Assembly: GCA_001464755.1 (NCBI GenBank)
Contig: LNDR01000415.1
Span: 39,512-103,511 of the forward strand
Source of the DNA: Rhizobiales bacterium Ga0077524
GTDB lineage: Bacteria; Pseudomonadota; Alphaproteobacteria; Rhizobiales; Hyphomicrobiaceae
Length of the DNA: 64,000 nt
Reading direction: 5' to 3'
Shown: piece after piece, positions 18,656-27,285 of the stretch
Position numbering within the stretch: position 1 is the first letter of the stretch
Layout of the letters: each line of letters begins with the position of its first letter
Program-made: the position numbers and the translations under genes
The notes under the pieces: generated by a model
Databases searched by the model: none
Seen by the model: only the letters and a program-made list of their open reading frames with translations
What the model was told of the DNA's origin: nothing

Positions 18656-19723
18656 ATGTCCAAACCCCGCATCGTCATCGTCGGCGCCGGCGCCGTGGGC
18701 GGCTATATCGGCGCGCACATGACCCATGCCGGCCACGACGTCACCATGGTCGACCCCTGGCCCGAGCACGTCCGGACGATGCGCACCAAAGGCCTCTCCA
18801 TCTCGGGAATGAGCCCTGCGGAAAGCCTCACCGTGAAGATGCAGGCGAAGCACCTCACGGAGCTGCAGGACCTCGTCAAGGAGCGCGCGATCGACATCGC
18901 CATCGTTGCCGTGAAGTCCTACGACACCATCTGGGCGACCCACATGATCGCCCAGTATCTGGCGCCACTCGGCTACGTCGTCTCCGCCCAGAACTGCGTC
19001 AACGAGGAGCGCATCGCCAGCGTCGTAGGCTGGGGCAAGACGGTTGGCTGCATGGTCGGCAACAACTTCGCCGTCGAGCTTTACGAGCCGGGCGCTATCC
19101 GGCGCACCATGCCGAAGGACGGCAAAATCGCGACCCTCGAAGCCGGCGAGGTGCACGGACGCATTACGCCGCGTATCGAGCAGCTTGCCGAGATACTGTC
19201 ATCGGTCGACAAGGCCCGCGCGACCACCAACCTCTGGGGCGTCCGCTGGTCCAAGCTCTGCGTCAACGGCATGCGCAACGGCGTTTCGGCTGCGACCGGC
19301 CTCGGCGGCAACGCCCGCGACCGCCACGACCGTATCCGGCGCGTTGTGGTCAAGCTCGCCGGCGAGGCGGTCAAGGTCGGCCGCGCCATGGGCCTCGACC
19401 TCGAGCCCATCGCCAAGATCGATCCCGATCTCTGGGTGCGTGCCACAGATAACGACGCCGCTGCCGTCAAGGAGCTCGACGAACTCATCCTCGCCGGCAC
19501 CTCGGGCGCCGCGCGCAGCGACCTCCAGCGCCCGTCCATGGCCCAGGATATCGCCAAGGGCCGCCGCACCGAGATCGACTACATGAACGGCTACATCGCC
19601 GAGAAGGGCCAGGCGGCCGGTGTCCCCGCGCCGACCCACGCGGCCCTCACGCGCATCGTCCGAGACGTCGAGCGCGGCCGTCTCGAGGCGAAGCCGGAGA
19701 ACCTGTTCAGCCTGACGAACTAG
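18656..19723 (+). CDS. Ketopantoate reductase-family NADPH dehydrogenase
   Basis: A 355-residue protein starting MSKPRIVIVGAGAVGGYIGA, a Rossmann GxGxxG dinucleotide-binding motif. The ApbA C-terminal domain is recognisable in NLWGVRWSKLCVNGMRN and the typical RPSMAQDIAKGRRTEID segment near the end. Such proteins reduce 2-dehydropantoate in CoA synthesis, but the family has many paralogs on other 2-oxo acids, so panE is not assigned. AGGA lies 10 nt upstream of the ATG. Confidence 0.85.
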   Translation: MSKPRIVIVGAGAVGGYIGAHMTHAGHDVTMVDPWPEHVRTMRTKGLSISGMSPAESLTVKMQAKHLTELQDLVKERAIDIAIVAVKSYDTIWATHMIAQYLAPLGYVVSAQNCVNEERIASVVGWGKTVGCMVGNNFAVELYEPGAIRRTMPKDGKIATLEAGEVHGRITPRIEQLAEILSSVDKARATTNLWGVRWSKLCVNGMRNGVSAATGLGGNARDRHDRIRRVVVKLAGEAVKVGRAMGLDLEPIAKIDPDLWVRATDNDAAAVKELDELILAGTSGAARSDLQRPSMAQDIAKGRRTEIDYMNGYIAEKGQAAGVPAPTHAALTRIVRDVERGRLEAKPENLFSLTN

Positions 19724-19984
19724 CCTGTCTCGGCTGAAGCATCTCGACGAGGTGCTGGCGCACCGCGAGCCTCCTGTTGGCCACGGCGCTGTCGCGATTC
19801 CGCAAGGGAATCATCGTGCTCGCAGCCTTGTGCGTAGACGTTGCGCTCCGGTGCGTATGCCGCTGTCACATTTCGGCGACGACAATACCCCCTGAAGCCC
19901 CGATGCAACAGGCGCCGGCACGTCGGCAGCACGTGCTAGGCGAGAAACACATAACAGATTGAAAAACAAAAGAATATTTGCCAA

Positions 19985-20008
19985 GGCGCCGGCTGCGATG
20001 CCGGCGCC
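19985..20008. terminator. Perfect 9-bp hairpin in the dcw leader
   Basis: Arms GGCGCCGGC (19985-19993) and GCCGGCGCC (20000-20008) with loop TGCGAT. On the minus strand it is followed by T-rich sequence (about 19948-19980). It could terminate a leftward transcript or insulate the dcw promoter from the upstream reductase gene. Function is inferred from structure only. Confidence 0.4.
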
Positions 20009-20083
20009 GGGTGTTGCTCGGCGGCCGATCCGCACCCGGTTGCCCACAAATCGCCAATTGAATGCCTTAAGAATCCGTTGACT

Positions 20084-20118
20084 CCCATACAAACCCATGA
20101 GATCCCATGAATGCCCGT
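20084..20118 (-). promoter_or_regulatory. Phased MraZ-box-like direct repeats
   Basis: Four pentamers at an exact 10-bp period: CCCAT at 20084, 20094 and 20104, and CCCGT at 20114. On the minus strand they read ATGGG, ATGGG, ATGGG and ACGGG with 5-nt spacers. Known MraZ operators in E. coli are TGGGN repeats separated by 5 nt upstream of mraZ, so the match in motif, spacing and place is close. A TTGACT (20078-20083) immediately precedes the repeats. Expected to autoregulate the dcw operon. Confidence 0.65.
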
Positions 20119-20350
20119 CCGCACCGGGCCAAGGGACGCGGGCAGCGGCGCTAGGCACCGAAAGAGGGACGGGGCCTGTGCGACCGCCCGCTCCCGGCCG
20201 GCGCGGACAGGCACAGTGCAGGGGTTCGTCGGGCGCCGGGGGACGTCCGGCGAGCCCCATTTAGTCCAAGGCGGCGAGTTCGAGTTGGAAAGGTGTTGAG
20301 GCCGTGTCGGCCCATGTCAGCCCCGCGCTAGGTCAGTTGTGTCGAGAGGT

Positions 20351-20369
20351 GCTCCGGCGTTTCCGGAGC
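20351..20369 (+). other. Hairpin in the mraZ 5' untranslated region
   Basis: GCTCCGG (20351-20357) and CCGGAGC (20363-20369) form a perfect 7-bp stem with loop CGTTT, ending 27 nt before the mraZ ATG. No T-run follows. It could influence mRNA stability or translation of mraZ, whose own ribosome-binding site is atypical. Confidence 0.35.
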
Positions 20370-20396
20370 GCGTTCAACGAGGCTTGACGCAAAGGG

Positions 20397-20915
20397 ATGG
20401 ACCGCTTTGTCTCGACATTCACGAACAAGATCGACGCCAAAGGGCGGCTCTCGATCCCGGCGTCGTTCCGCGCCGTCCTCGAGCGCGACCGCTACACCGG
20501 CGCGGCAGGTCCCGGCCTCTATTGCTACCCCTCGCTCGACGCTCCGGCCCTCGATGCAGGCGGCGAGAGGCTTGCACAGAAAATCGATGGGCTTCTCGGT
20601 GGCTTGCCGGATTATTCGGACGAGCGGGACGAACTCGCTGTCGCGCTCTATGGTGAGGCACAGTTCATCGCCATCGACGCGGACGGCCGTATCGTGCTTC
20701 CGAAAGAGCTACGCGCCCGGGTCGGGCTTACCGAAGGTATCGCCGAGGTCGCTTTTGTCGGCTTGGGCGACAAGTTCCAGCTCTGGTCGCCGGAGCGCTT
20801 CGAAGAGCGTCGCGCCAGAGCCCGCGAGAAGGTCCGCCAGCACCGACAGTTGCTTGGCGCGGGGCGTGGTCCACCGCCGGGGTCCGCTGGCGACGGCGGC
20901 GGAGAGCGGGAATGA
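20397..20915 (+). CDS. mraZ: Transcriptional regulator MraZ
   Basis: A 172-residue protein with two SpoVT-AbrB/MraZ repeats. Conserved [13 protein letters not shown] near residue 13 and [12 protein letters not shown] near residue 98 are the paired DNA-binding DxxGR motifs. It forms ring oligomers that bind TGGGN repeats and repress the dcw operon. The purine run AAAGGG abuts the ATG directly, leaving no normal spacer, so initiation may be weak or use GAGG 14 nt upstream. First gene of the cluster; it overlaps rsmH by 4 nt. Confidence 0.97.
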   Translation: MDRFVSTFTNKIDAKGRLSIPASFRAVLERDRYTGAAGPGLYCYPSLDAPALDAGGERLAQKIDGLLGGLPDYSDERDELAVALYGEAQFIAIDADGRIVLPKELRARVGLTEGIAEVAFVGLGDKFQLWSPERFEERRARAREKVRQHRQLLGAGRGPPPGSAGDGGGERE

Positions 20916-21967
20916 CGGCGGAGCCGGAGGCCGCTTCGGGCGATAGCGCCCCAGTCGCGGCGTTGCGCCATATTCCCGTTCTGCTCGACGAGGTCCTACA
21001 GCATTTGGCGCCGTCCGCGGGGTCGCGCATCGTTGACGGCACCTTTGGCGCGGGCGGCTACACGGGCGCCCTGCTCGCGGCAGCGCCCGATGTGCGAGTT
21101 CTCGCCATCGAGCGCGATCCAGACGCCCTGGCCGCTGGACAGCCACTCGTTGCCCAAGTCGGCGGCCGTCTGACGCTCGTCGCCGGTCGCTTCGGCGATT
21201 TGGCCGACATCGCCAGCGCCAACGCATTCTTGCCGGTCGACGGCGTCGTCCTCGACGTCGGCGTCTCGTCGATGCAGCTCGATCAGGCCGCACGCGGCTT
21301 CTCGTTCATGGCGGACGGCCCGCTCGACATGCGCATGGAGCGCGACGGGTCGAGCGCCGCAACCCTCGTCAACGAGAGCGATGAGGCAGATCTCGCCAAC
21401 CTGATCTTCGCCTTCGGCGAGGAGCGCCAGTCCCGCCGCGTTGCCCGCGCCATTGTCCGCGCGCGCGGTGTAAAACCGATCGAGACCACCCGCGAGCTGG
21501 CGGCCGTCGTCGAGCGCGCGCTGGGCCGACGCCACGACGACGATCGACACCCGGCCACCCGCACGTTCCAGGCGCTCCGCATCGCCGTCAACGACGAGCT
21601 TGGAGAGCTTGCCCGTGGCCTCGCTGCCGCCGAGCAGATACTGGCGCCCGGCGGCTGCCTCGTCGTCGTCACGTTCCATTCTCTCGAGGACCGTATCGTA
21701 AAGCGCTTTCTGGCCCGTCGCTCCGGCCGCCTCGGCACCGGTTCGCGCCACGGCCCGCCGATGACGGGAGGCGAGCGCGCACCGAGTTTCCAACTCGTTA
21801 ACCATCGACCTGTTACCCCTTCAGATGCCGAGCAAGGCGCGAATCCGCGTGCGCGCTCAGCCAAGCTGCGGGCGGCGATCCGCGCCGAGGCACCCGCCTG
21901 GGAGGCCGAAAGCGCGGCCGAGCTCGGTCTGCCGACGGCTCCCCTGCCGGAGCGCCGCCGGTCGTGA
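20912..21967 (+). CDS. rsmH: 16S rRNA m4C1402 methyltransferase RsmH
   Basis: A 351-residue protein. The SAM-binding motif is [12 protein letters not shown]; other markers are [27 protein letters not shown] and [15 protein letters not shown]. It N4-methylates C1402 in the decoding centre of 16S rRNA. It starts in the ATGA that ends mraZ. Length and domain order are standard. Confidence 0.97.
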   Translation: MTAEPEAASGDSAPVAALRHIPVLLDEVLQHLAPSAGSRIVDGTFGAGGYTGALLAAAPDVRVLAIERDPDALAAGQPLVAQVGGRLTLVAGRFGDLADIASANAFLPVDGVVLDVGVSSMQLDQAARGFSFMADGPLDMRMERDGSSAATLVNESDEADLANLIFAFGEERQSRRVARAIVRARGVKPIETTRELAAVVERALGRRHDDDRHPATRTFQALRIAVNDELGELARGLAAAEQILAPGGCLVVVTFHSLEDRIVKRFLARRSGRLGTGSRHGPPMTGGERAPSFQLVNHRPVTPSDAEQGANPRARSAKLRAAIRAEAPAWEAESAAELGLPTAPLPERRRS

Positions 21968-21994
21968 CGTCACGCTTCACGGAGGTCACGCGTC

Positions 21995-22261
21995 ATGGGC
22001 CGATTTCTTGCCATTGTCGCCAGTCTGATGACGGTGGCCTCGGCTGTGGCGCTGTACGCGCTGAAGCATGACACCCGCCGCCTCGAAGCCGAGGTGCAAG
22101 CGACCGAGCGCGCCATCGAAAAGGCCCAGAGCGACATCGCCGCTCTGAAAGCCGAACGCGCTTGGCTCGGCCGCCCTGAGCGCATTGACAACCTCGCCCG
22201 CGAGCAGGGCCTCGCCCCGATCCGCCCCGAGCAGTATGGTCGTATCGGGGCCGCCCCGTGA
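21995..22261 (+). CDS. ftsL: Cell division protein FtsL
   Basis: An 88-residue bitopic protein: short N-terminus, membrane helix at about residues 4-22 (FLAIVASLMTVASAVALYAL), then a periplasmic coiled coil (RRLEAEVQATERAIEKAQSD) ending RIDNLAREQGLAPI, a typical alphaproteobacterial FtsL. It joins FtsB and FtsQ in the divisome and activates FtsWI. It overlaps ftsI by 4 nt (GTGA). A GGAGG-like ribosome-binding site (ACGGAGG) lies about 11 nt before the ATG. Confidence 0.92.
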   Translation: MGRFLAIVASLMTVASAVALYALKHDTRRLEAEVQATERAIEKAQSDIAALKAERAWLGRPERIDNLAREQGLAPIRPEQYGRIGAAP

Positions 22262-23904
22262 CGGTCGCGGCGACACGCCGAACCACGGCCTCGATTCGCC
22301 TGCGCATGCTGGCGGTTGCCGGAGGACTGGCGTTCGCGACGCTCGCCGTGACTGCCCAACTGGTACGGCTCGGGACGGCGAGTCTCGGCGAGACCCGGAG
22401 CGCGTCGGCCGAGCCCGTTTCGCGGATCTTCTCGCGTCCCGACATCGTCGATCGCAACGGCCGCGTCGTTGCGACCGACGTCGCCTCGAGTTCGTTGTTC
22501 GCCGATCCGGCTCTCGTTCTCGACCGCGACGAGGTCGCCGAGCAGCTGGCCCGTACCCTTGCCGGCCTCGATGCCAACGAGTTGCGCACGCAGCTCGCCG
22601 ACCGCACGCGGCGCTTCGTGTGGATTCGCCGCGGCCTTGCGCCCGTCGAGGCGCAGCGCGTTCACGATCTCGGTCTCCCCGGCCTCGCGTTTCGGCGTGA
22701 GCCCAAGCGCGTCTATCCGTCGGGCGCGCTTCTCGGGCACATCATCGGTCAGGTCGATCCGGACAATCGCGGCACTACCGGCATCGAACGCCACATCGAC
22801 GATGCCGGCGGCGTCGAGGCTGTGCATGGCGCGGTATCATCGGATGCCCGTCCCGTGCGCCTCTCCATCGATCTCGGCGTACAGCACGCCGTCGCCAACG
22901 AGCTGGCTGCCGCAGCCGACCGCTATCGTGCGTCGGGCGCCGCGGGGCTCGTTTTGGATGCAGCGACTGGCGAGATCGTTTCGGCCGCGTCCTGGCCGCC
23001 GATCGACCCCACCGTCCCCGGCGCTCATCTCGATCCGGCGAGCCCGGATCGCTTGCAGGGCGGTGTCTACGAGCTCGGCTCCATCTTCAAGGCACTGACC
23101 GTCGCGATGGCGCTCGACGACGGCCTCGCCACACTCGACAAAAGCTACGATGTCACCCGGCCGCTCGTCTTCGGCCGCCACCAGATCCGCGACCTCCATC
23201 CCGTGGGACGGCCGCTGACGGTGCGCGACATCTTCATCCACTCGTCCAACGTCGGCGCGGCCATGCTGGCGATGGAAGCAGGCAACTCACGCCAGCTCGT
23301 CTTCCTCGCACGCATGGGCCTGACCGAGCCTATCCGAACCGAGGTCGGACCGGTGGCGCCTCCACTCCTTCCGCAGCGCTGGGGCGACGTCGAGACGGCG
23401 ACCATCGGATTCGGACATGGCCTTGCCGTCGCCCCCCTCCAGTTCGCAGCCGTCATGGCGTCGCTGGTCAACGGTGGCCACCGCGTCGCGCCTACCTACC
23501 TCGCGCGCACGGCCCAGCCACCGCCGACGGTCGAAGGCATTCTCCGCCCCGAGACCAGCGCCGCCATGCGGGAGTTGATGCGCCTGAACGTCACGATGGC
23601 TCACGGCACGGGGCGACGCGCCGAGGCTCCTGGATACCGTGTCGGTGGCAAGACCGGCACAGCCGAGATGCCCGGCAAGGGCGGCTATCAGGCGAAGTCG
23701 GTCATCTCGTCGTTCATCGGCGCCATGCCGATGGATCAGCCGCGTTATGTGCTGCTCGTCTCCTTGTTCGAGCCGCAGCCGGAGGACGCCGCGAAGGGCG
23801 GTATCACCGCGGGGCTCAATGCGGCGCCGGTGACGGCGGCGATCGTGGCCCGCATCGCGCCGATCCTCGGCGTGCTGCCGCGCAAAATGGCGGGGGCGCC
23901 CTGA
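22258..23904 (+). CDS. ftsI: Septal peptidoglycan transpeptidase FtsI (PBP3)
   Basis: A 548-residue class B penicillin-binding protein with a GTG start. One N-terminal membrane helix (about residues 15-35) precedes the dimerisation domain starting near SRPDIVDRNGRVVATD. The transpeptidase motifs are SxxK as Ser275-Ile-Phe-Lys278, SxN as Ser329-Ser-Asn331 (or 330/331 neighbours), and KTG at Lys465-Thr-Gly. It crosslinks septal peptidoglycan with FtsW. Translationally coupled to ftsL. Confidence 0.96.
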   Translation: MTVAATRRTTASIRLRMLAVAGGLAFATLAVTAQLVRLGTASLGETRSASAEPVSRIFSRPDIVDRNGRVVATDVASSSLFADPALVLDRDEVAEQLARTLAGLDANELRTQLADRTRRFVWIRRGLAPVEAQRVHDLGLPGLAFRREPKRVYPSGALLGHIIGQVDPDNRGTTGIERHIDDAGGVEAVHGAVSSDARPVRLSIDLGVQHAVANELAAAADRYRASGAAGLVLDAATGEIVSAASWPPIDPTVPGAHLDPASPDRLQGGVYELGSIFKALTVAMALDDGLATLDKSYDVTRPLVFGRHQIRDLHPVGRPLTVRDIFIHSSNVGAAMLAMEAGNSRQLVFLARMGLTEPIRTEVGPVAPPLLPQRWGDVETATIGFGHGLAVAPLQFAAVMASLVNGGHRVAPTYLARTAQPPPTVEGILRPETSAAMRELMRLNVTMAHGTGRRAEAPGYRVGGKTGTAEMPGKGGYQAKSVISSFIGAMPMDQPRYVLLVSLFEPQPEDAAKGGITAGLNAAPVTAAIVARIAPILGVLPRKMAGAP

Positions 23905-23924
23905 AATTTGGCGGGCACATCCCC

Positions 23925-23969
23925 GGCACGAGGCGCCCGTTTGACGCTTCGTGCCGCGACTCATATTAG
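23925..23969 (+). promoter_or_regulatory. Putative sigma-70 promoter of murE with overlapping inverted repeat
   Basis: TTGACG (23941-23946) and TATTAG (23964-23969) are separated by exactly 17 bp, a good housekeeping promoter match. An inverted repeat GGCACGA (23925-23931) and TCGTGCC (23949-23955) spans the -35 element and could bind a regulator. It lies in the 134-bp gap between ftsI and murE, about 70 bp before the murE start, so the mur genes may have their own promoter. Confidence 0.55.
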
Positions 23970-24038
23970 GATCGTTGCGCCGGTGAGGAGCTACAACCCA
24001 CCGAGGTTTGAAATTGACGCGTGGATCGGGGGGACGGC

Positions 24039-25490
24039 GTGCACCTTTCTGCTCTGATCGGCTTGGAGGTTACCCGCGAAGGGACGGCGTTCGACCCGGA
24101 CGTGCAAGGCCTGACCGCCGATAGCCGAGCGGTGAAGCCCGGCTGGCTTTTTGCAGCGATGGCAGGCAGTCGCACCGACGGCAGCCGCTTCGTGGCCGAC
24201 GCTGTCGCCAAGGGCGCTGTCGCCATCCTGCTCGGCGAGGGCATCCCTGCGAATGTCCCTCCCGGAATTGCCGTCCTGCGTGCCCGAGAGCCGCGCCGGG
24301 CATTGACACTGATGGCCGCCCGCTTCTACCCGCGGCAACCCGCGACCATCGTTGCCGTCACCGGAACCAACGGCAAGACCTCCATCGCCGAATTCACCCG
24401 CCAGATCTTCGCCGCCTGCGGTCATTGCGCCGCCTCGCTCGGCACGATCGGCGTCGTGAAGCCGGACGGCGCCGTCTACGGCTCGCTCACCACGCCCGAT
24501 CCGGTGACGCTTCACCGGACGCTGCAAGAGCTTGCCGACGAGGGCGTTACGCATCTCGCGCTCGAAGCTTCATCGCATGGCCTCGATCAGCATCGGCTCG
24601 ACGGCGTGCGTATCACGGCCGCCGCCTTCAACAATCTCGGCCGCGACCATCTCGACTACCATCCGACGATGCAGGCCTATCTCGCCGCCAAGCTCCGTTT
24701 GTGGGAGCTGCTGCAGCCGGGCTCGCCAGCAGTGGTCAACACCGACGGTCCCGCCGCTGCCGAGGCCACTGCCGCCGCGAAGGCGCGCGGCCTGGACGTC
24801 ATGACGGTGGGAAGCGCTGGCGAGGCCCTCCGCCTCGTCGAAGTTGAACGACGCGGCTTCCGCCAGCACCTGCGCATTGCGCGGGGCAATGAGTCCTGGG
24901 CCGTCGAGCTTCCGCTCATCGGCAGCTACCAGGCCGGCAACGCGCTCGTCGCCGTCGCCCTTGCCGTTGCTTGCGGCGAGCCGACAGCCCGTCTGATCAA
25001 CGCGCTCGGCGACCTGCAGGGCGTCCCCGGTCGCCTCGAAGTCGTTGCCGAGGCCAAAGGCGGCATTGCCGTCGTCGACTACGCCCACAAGCCCGAGGCA
25101 CTCGAGGCGGCGCTCGCCGCGCTTCGTCCGTTCGCGACTGGTAAGCTCGTCTGCATCGTCGGCTGCGGCGGCGACCGCGACCGCGGCAAGCGCTCGATCA
25201 TGGGCCGGATCGCCGCCGAGCAGGCCGACGTCGCCATCATCACCGACGACAACCCCCGCTCCGAACACCCGGCCGCCATCCGCGCCGAGATTCTTGCCGG
25301 CGCGAGCGGCGCCCGCGAGATCGGCGACCGGGCTGATGCGATCCGCGAGGGCGTGCGCCTGCTCGGCCCCGGCGATGTACTCCTCGTCGCGGGCAAGGGC
25401 CACGAGACCGGCCAGATCGTCGGCGATCAGGTCCTGCCGTTCTCCGACCACGAGGAAATCATGAAGGCTGTCGTGGAGCTTCGCGCATGA
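24039..25490 (+). CDS. murE: UDP-MurNAc-tripeptide synthetase MurE (meso-DAP adding)
   Basis: A 483-residue Mur ligase from the GTG at 24039, favoured because the G-rich GGGGGGA lies 4-5 nt upstream; a GTG at 24021 is an alternative. The ATP loop is VTGTNGKTS, and the substrate motif DNPR in TDDNPRSEHP indicates meso-diaminopimelate as the added amino acid. Other markers are LEASSHGLDQHRLDG and DYAHKPEALEAAL. It adds the third residue of the stem peptide in the cytoplasm. Overlaps murF by 4 nt. Confidence 0.96.
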   Translation: MHLSALIGLEVTREGTAFDPDVQGLTADSRAVKPGWLFAAMAGSRTDGSRFVADAVAKGAVAILLGEGIPANVPPGIAVLRAREPRRALTLMAARFYPRQPATIVAVTGTNGKTSIAEFTRQIFAACGHCAASLGTIGVVKPDGAVYGSLTTPDPVTLHRTLQELADEGVTHLALEASSHGLDQHRLDGVRITAAAFNNLGRDHLDYHPTMQAYLAAKLRLWELLQPGSPAVVNTDGPAAAEATAAAKARGLDVMTVGSAGEALRLVEVERRGFRQHLRIARGNESWAVELPLIGSYQAGNALVAVALAVACGEPTARLINALGDLQGVPGRLEVVAEAKGGIAVVDYAHKPEALEAALAALRPFATGKLVCIVGCGGDRDRGKRSIMGRIAAEQADVAIITDDNPRSEHPAAIRAEILAGASGAREIGDRADAIREGVRLLGPGDVLLVAGKGHETGQIVGDQVLPFSDHEEIMKAVVELRA

Positions 25491-27049
25491 CGCGCCCATT
25501 GTGGACCCTCGCCGAGATCGTGGCAGCAACGGGCGGAAAGCTCGATCTCCCGCACAAAAAGACGGGCGGTCCGGAGGGTGTCCCTCCGGCGGAGCGCGAG
25601 GCTGGCCTCGCTCGCGCCGTAGGCGCGACGATTGCCGGCATCTCCATCGATACCCGGACCCTCGAGCCGGGCGACCTGTTCGTGCCGCTGACCGACGCCC
25701 GAGACGGTCACGAGTTCGTTCCTCAGGCTTTCGCAAAAGGCGCCATCGCCGCGCTGGTGCGCCAGGGCTACGAGCGCACGCCCGGCGACGGCATGCTCAT
25801 CTGCGTCGACGACCCGCTTCGCGCCCTCGAGCGCATCGGCATCGCCGCCCGCACGCGCCTCTGCGACACCGCCCGCGTCGTCGCTGTCACTGGCTCGGCC
25901 GGCAAGACGGGCACCAAGGAAATGCTGCGCGCCTGTCTCAAGGTTTGCGCCTCGTCGCCCGACAAGGTCCACGCCCCCGAAAAATCGTTCAACAACCATT
26001 GGGGCGTGCCACTGACCCTCGCCCGCATGCCGGCGGACGCCGAGTACGCCGTCTTCGAGATCGGCATGAACCATGCGGGCGAGATCAGTCCACTCACGCG
26101 AATGGTGCGCCCACACATCGCCATCGTCACCAACGTGCTTCCCGTTCACGTCGGAAATTTCCCCGATGGCGAGATCGGCGTCGCCAACGCAAAAGCCGAG
26201 ATCTTCGAGGGGCTGACGGCGCCACGGGAAGTGCCAGCCCAAGGCACCAGAAATCCACCCGGATTCGGTACGGCGCCGAATGGCGTCGCCATCATCCTCC
26301 GCGATAGCCCGCATTACGAGCGGTTGCGTGCGGCGGCCCTTAGCCACGGTGCTGCGATCCTCACGTTCGGCCGGGATCAGGTTTCGGACGCAGTATTGGT
26401 CGGTTGTGAAGCGCATCCCGGCGAAGGCGCCGAGCCGATTTCGATGATCGCAGCGCATCTCGCTGACACCGACGAAGGCTTCGTGGTCGAGTACGAGCTG
26501 GGGATGCCGGGTGCGCATATCGCAGCGAATTCGTTGGCTGTCGTGCTCGCGCTTAGGCAGTTGCGTTGCCTGAAACCTGCTGCTTTGCGCCCCTTGCAAG
26601 GGCTGCGACCGGCCAGCGGCCGCGGAGCGCGCCAGACGATCGGTGCGCGCGACCGAGCCATCCTCCTGCTCGACGAGAGCTACAATGCCAACCCGGCGTC
26701 GATGGCTGCAGCGCTCCAGAATCTGGCGGGCGTCCCGGAGTGCAGCCGACGCATCGCGATCCTCGGCGACATGCTCGAGCTGGGCGCCGAAGCCGTCCAG
26801 TACCACCTCGGCCTGAAGGACGCCGCAGCCCCTGCCGACCTCGTCCTCTGCTGCGGCCCCAACATGCGCTACCTCTCCGAGGCGCTTCCAGCCGACAAAC
26901 GCGGGGCGTGGGCACCGACGTCGTCCGAGCTGATCCCCGCCGTCCTCGCCACAATCCGGCCGGGCGATGCCGTGATGGTCAAAGGCTCGCTAGGCTCCCG
27001 CATGGCGCCGATTGTGGAGGCCATCAAGATGCACTTTGCGGGCGGATGA
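25487..27049 (+). CDS. murF: UDP-MurNAc-pentapeptide synthetase MurF, with extra segments
   Basis: Mur ligase adding D-Ala-D-Ala. The ATP loop is VTGSAGKTGTKEM, with FNNHWGVPLTLARMP and LLDESYNANPASM further on. At 520 residues it is about 40-50 longer than usual. Extra material appears at residues about 21-48 (His/Lys/Gly-rich, with a DNA palindrome CCGGAGGG-TGT-CCCTCCGG at 25571-25589) and at about 243-263 between IFEGL and NGVAII. Both stay in frame, and the catalytic motifs are intact. ATG overlaps the murE stop. Confidence 0.95.
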   Translation: MTRPLWTLAEIVAATGGKLDLPHKKTGGPEGVPPAEREAGLARAVGATIAGISIDTRTLEPGDLFVPLTDARDGHEFVPQAFAKGAIAALVRQGYERTPGDGMLICVDDPLRALERIGIAARTRLCDTARVVAVTGSAGKTGTKEMLRACLKVCASSPDKVHAPEKSFNNHWGVPLTLARMPADAEYAVFEIGMNHAGEISPLTRMVRPHIAIVTNVLPVHVGNFPDGEIGVANAKAEIFEGLTAPREVPAQGTRNPPGFGTAPNGVAIILRDSPHYERLRAAALSHGAAILTFGRDQVSDAVLVGCEAHPGEGAEPISMIAAHLADTDEGFVVEYELGMPGAHIAANSLAVVLALRQLRCLKPAALRPLQGLRPASGRGARQTIGARDRAILLLDESYNANPASMAAALQNLAGVPECSRRIAILGDMLELGAEAVQYHLGLKDAAAPADLVLCCGPNMRYLSEALPADKRGAWAPTSSELIPAVLATIRPGDAVMVKGSLGSRMAPIVEAIKMHFAGG

Positions 27050-27084
27050 AGCAGGTCTAGAAGTCATCGGCGCTTCGGGGAGCA

Positions 27085-27124
27085 TCAGGCGCGGTCTGTT
27101 GGGCTCGTGTGGCGTCGCGCCTGA
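27085..27124. terminator. Hairpin after murF
   Basis: Arms TCAGGCGCG (27085-27093) and CGCGCCTGA (27116-27124) give a perfect 9-bp stem with a 22-nt loop, 35 bp after the murF stop. There is no T-run. It may attenuate read-through into mraY or protect the murEF transcript. Confidence 0.35.
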
Positions 27125-27197
27125 GTTGGCCAATGGCGCGGCAAGGCTCGTGACAACTAAGGCGCGATGAACGCCGCACTAGGCAATTGATGTCGAG

Positions 27198-27268
27198 AGT
27201 GGCCCTTATGTCGCGCCAAAGTCGGTAGAGGTTGCGGCCACCATGCGATTTTGGCGCGACGGGCCACT
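27198..27268. repeat. Long inverted repeat immediately upstream of mraY
   Basis: The left arm 27198-27220 reads AGTGGCCC, then TTAT, then GTCGCGCCAAA. The right arm 27250-27268 is the exact complement of AGTGGCCC plus GTCGCGCCAAA without the TTAT. The arms give 19 paired bases around a 29-nt loop. It ends 17 nt before the mraY ATG, so the hairpin would sit at or near the ribosome-binding region (AGAGGTGAGGG). A regulatory RNA structure or the ends of a tiny mobile element are both possible. Confidence 0.55.
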
Positions 27269-27285
27269 AGCACGAGAGGTGAGGG

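Larger units (their letters stand above)
19724..20396. other. Long leader region upstream of the dcw cluster
   Basis: 673 bp with no credible gene; short open frames exist but lack family resemblance and ribosome-binding sites. It holds a perfect 9-bp hairpin at 19985-20008, AT-rich DNA at about 19940-19980, a 12-base match to half of the palindromic repeat at 20037-20048, a TTGACT hexamer at 20078-20083, the phased MraZ-like boxes at 20084-20118, and a hairpin at 20351-20369. This is the expected place for the main dcw promoter and operator. Confidence 0.6.

Noticed and set aside
19811..20260. An open frame on the minus strand in the dcw leader
   Set aside because: No family resemblance, no ribosome-binding site, and it runs across the phased MraZ-like boxes and a perfect hairpin; GC-rich DNA has many such chance frames.
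27198..27268. Insertion sequence or MITE call for the mraY inverted repeat
   Set aside because: No target-site duplication, no transposase and only a 29-nt interior; kept as a structure, not as a mobile element.
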